A stretch of DNA of 64,000 nt, taken from assembly GCF_014174395.1 (NCBI RefSeq), contig NZ_JABEQD010000004.1:124001-188000 (forward strand), in the 5' to 3' direction. This DNA comes from Gluconacetobacter aggeris. GTDB taxonomy: Bacteria > Pseudomonadota > Alphaproteobacteria > Acetobacterales > Acetobacteraceae. Below are positions 62,248 through 64,000 of the stretch, in pieces. The number at the start of each line of letters is the position of its first letter. Position 1 is the first letter of the stretch. The notes beneath the pieces are model-generated. The model was not told the DNA's origin and made no database searches. It was given only the letters and a program-made list of their open reading frames with translations. Made by a program: the position numbers and the translations under genes.

Positions 62248-62444
62248 TCATAGGATGAATATATGGCGAGGAGCCTCCGCCTCGGCCAACGCTGGCAGAG
62301 ACATCGTTGCGTCGCAACCGGAATCTGACATCCGACCGTTCCATATCTGCTTTCAGACGATTTCATAATTGAGCGTTCCCAAGCGTGGGATGTTTATCCG
62401 AGACTGCCGCCACGAGATCAAACGATGCTGTTGCGAGGTGTCCT

Positions 62445-64000
62445 ATGGACCACGCTGATGCGCTGACGCGTCCGCACTCCGATATGCTGCCCGCGCCCGT
62501 TTCCATGCAGTCGGAACCACCTCCGGCGCCGCCGAAGGCGCCGGTCTTCGGTCCGCGCCTGGCGACGGGGCTGGCGGGCGTGCTGCTGGCGGTCCTGCTG
62601 GCGGGATTCAACGAGCACACGACCGAGGCGGGGCTCGCCGATATTCGGGGCGCGTTCCATCTGGGGCACGACGAGGGAACCTGGATTACCGCTCTGTTCG
62701 AGGCTTTCAACATCGCCGCGATGGCGTTCGCACCCTGGTGCTCGGTGACGTTCTCGATCCGTCGTCTGACGATCGCGATGACCGCTCTCGCCGGTGTGCT
62801 GGGCATGATGGCACCCTTCATGCCGAGCCTGTCGTCCCTGCTGCTGCTGCTGCGCTGCGTGCAGGGACTGGCCTGCGGCAGCCTGCCGCCGATGCTGATG
62901 ACTGTGGCGCTGCGCTTCCTGCCGCCCAACATCAAGATCTACGGCCTCGGCGCCTATGCCCTGACCGCGACCTTCGGGCCCAACCTGGGCGGTGCGCCGC
63001 TGGCGGGATTCTGGTTCGAGTATGTCGGCTGGCCGTTCCTGTTCTGGCAGATCGTGCCGCTGTGCCTCGTTTCCATGGTGTGCGTGGCATGGGGCCTGCC
63101 GCAGGACCCGATCCGACTGGAACGTTTCCGTCAGTTCGACTGGCGCGGCCTGCTGACCGGGTTGCCCGCGATCTGCATGCTGGTGATCGCGCTGGAGCAG
63201 GGGGACCGGCTCGACTGGTTCCGCTCGCCGCTGATCACCCATCTGTTCTTCGGTGGCGGGTTCCTCTTCGTGCTCTTCGTCGTCAATGAATGGTTCCACC
63301 CGGTGCCGTTCTTCCGCATCCAGTTGCTCAAGCAGCGCAACGTATCCGCCGCGCTGTTGACGCTGGCGGCGGTGCTGGTGCTGGGCGCGGTCACGGCGGA
63401 GATCCCGACGGTCTATCTGGAGGAGGTGCGCGGCTATCGCCCGATCCAGATCGCGCCGGTCATGCTGATCCTCGCGGTGCCACAAGTGCTGGCGCTGCCG
63501 CTGGTCTCCGCCCTGTGCAATATCCGCCGCGTGGACTGTCGTCATGTGCTGATGGCCGGGCTGGCGATCCAGGGCCTGTCCTATTTCCTGGGCACCTGGA
63601 TCGATGCCGACTGGGTGCGCGAGAACTTCTACGCCATGCAACTCCTGCAGGTGGCCAGTGAGCCGATGATGGTCATTGCGATCCTGATGCTGGCGACGAT
63701 GGGCCTGGGCCCGGCCGATGGGCCGTTCATCTCGGGCATGTTCAACATGACCAAGGGACTGGCCAACGCCATCGCGGCCGGTGTCATTTCGGCCTTGCTG
63801 CGCCGGCGCGAGCAATTCCATTCCACCATGCTGCTCGACACCTATGGCACCAACCATAACGCGCTGCAGTCCTGGGGTGACCCGGCGCAGGCGCTGCTGG
63901 CGCCGCATATAGCCGATCCGGCCCGACTGGACTGGAACATGACCGTCCTGCTGCACGGCGAGGCGTCGGAGCAGGCACTCATTCTGGCCTGCGCGGACAT
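62445..64000 (+). CDS. DHA2-type MFS multidrug exporter, 3' end outside window
   Basis: At least 518 residues are visible. The frame is open from the ATG at 62445 to the window edge, so it is incomplete. After a Pro-rich cytoplasmic start, membrane segments come in the 14-helix EmrB-like pattern: LAGVLLAVLLAGFNEHTTEA, then GTWITALFEAFNIAAMAFAP and LACGSLPPMLMTVALRFLP. The motif order supports a proton-driven drug exporter, perhaps with a membrane-fusion partner beyond the window. It is divergent from the LysR gene. Confidence 0.88.
   Translation, partial: MDHADALTRPHSDMLPAPVSMQSEPPPAPPKAPVFGPRLATGLAGVLLAVLLAGFNEHTTEAGLADIRGAFHLGHDEGTWITALFEAFNIAAMAFAPWCSVTFSIRRLTIAMTALAGVLGMMAPFMPSLSSLLLLLRCVQGLACGSLPPMLMTVALRFLPPNIKIYGLGAYALTATFGPNLGGAPLAGFWFEYVGWPFLFWQIVPLCLVSMVCVAWGLPQDPIRLERFRQFDWRGLLTGLPAICMLVIALEQGDRLDWFRSPLITHLFFGGGFLFVLFVVNEWFHPVPFFRIQLLKQRNVSAALLTLAAVLVLGAVTAEIPTVYLEEVRGYRPIQIAPVMLILAVPQVLALPLVSALCNIRRVDCRHVLMAGLAIQGLSYFLGTWIDADWVRENFYAMQLLQVASEPMMVIAILMLATMGLGPADGPFISGMFNMTKGLANAIAAGVISALLRRREQFHSTMLLDTYGTNHNALQSWGDPAQALLAPHIADPARLDWNMTVLLHGEASEQALILACAD

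Noticed and set aside
62418-63956. 512-codon open frame antisense to the MFS exporter
   Set aside because: The sense frame has clear membrane-transporter motifs. The antisense product is low-complexity, rich in His, Gln and Arg.

Overview
The window is GC-rich chromosomal DNA from an alphaproteobacterium. Gene content (MucR/Ros regulator, sppA-ihfB pair, cyanide-insensitive-type cytochrome bd, IS5/IS1031-like and IS630-like remnants) fits the Acetobacteraceae, probably the Gluconacetobacter/Komagataeibacter group. That placement is an inference from gene content, not a computed one. No rRNA, tRNA or CRISPR array was seen.

Layout. 0-5 kb: end of a LysR gene, a Fur regulator, a hypothetical gene and a chemoreceptor. 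5-11 kb: purine salvage, with two different guanine deaminases around an FUSC-type exporter, then ribokinase. 11-13 kb: mucR, sppA, ihfB. 13.4-15.7 kb: an insertion-sequence graveyard (two IS630 remnants and one IS5 remnant) enclosing an AT-rich PAP2 phosphatase gene. 16-26.6 kb: LysR, thioredoxin reductase, an lrp-glycosyltransferase operon, response regulator/Nudix, a CocE-type esterase and guaA.

26.56-40.94 kb: a 14.4-kb integrated mobilizable element inserted in the 3' end of guaA. It has a 16-bp direct repeat at each end, a tyrosine integrase with repeated putative arm sites, an AlpA-like regulator, a TraA (MobQ-type) relaxase with a recognisable oriT-like site, two small tra genes and an AbiE toxin-antitoxin pair. 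It also carries a defence cassette: an orphan Phd-like antitoxin behind a palindrome, a type III-like DNA methyltransferase with an AT-rich foreign core, a helicase-nuclease, and a DUF3644/HEPN-like protein with an RxxxxH motif. No mating-pair-formation genes were seen, so it would need a helper for transfer. The cassette is the best candidate here for an incompletely described system.

41.3-53.6 kb: a sulfide-detoxification and respiration block. It holds a TauE/SafE exporter, a DUF442-sulfide:quinone reductase fusion, a persulfide-dioxygenase-like MBL protein, a Prx6-like peroxiredoxin, a cysteine-free ArsR regulator, cydDC, cydAB, an N-extended CydX, a 32-aa membrane peptide and a split YeeE/YedE transporter. 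The logic is that SQR feeds sulfide electrons to quinone, a sulfide-tolerant bd oxidase reoxidises quinol, and PDO and the exporters clear sulfur products. 53.7-60 kb: a SnoaL-like protein, an orphan histidine kinase with a lipoprotein, and an ECF sigma/anti-sigma/periplasmic sensor operon followed by small envelope proteins. 60-64 kb: an IS5-like remnant, a GntR/FadR regulator, a decayed acetyltransferase, and a LysR gene divergent from a DHA2-type MFS exporter that runs off the right edge.
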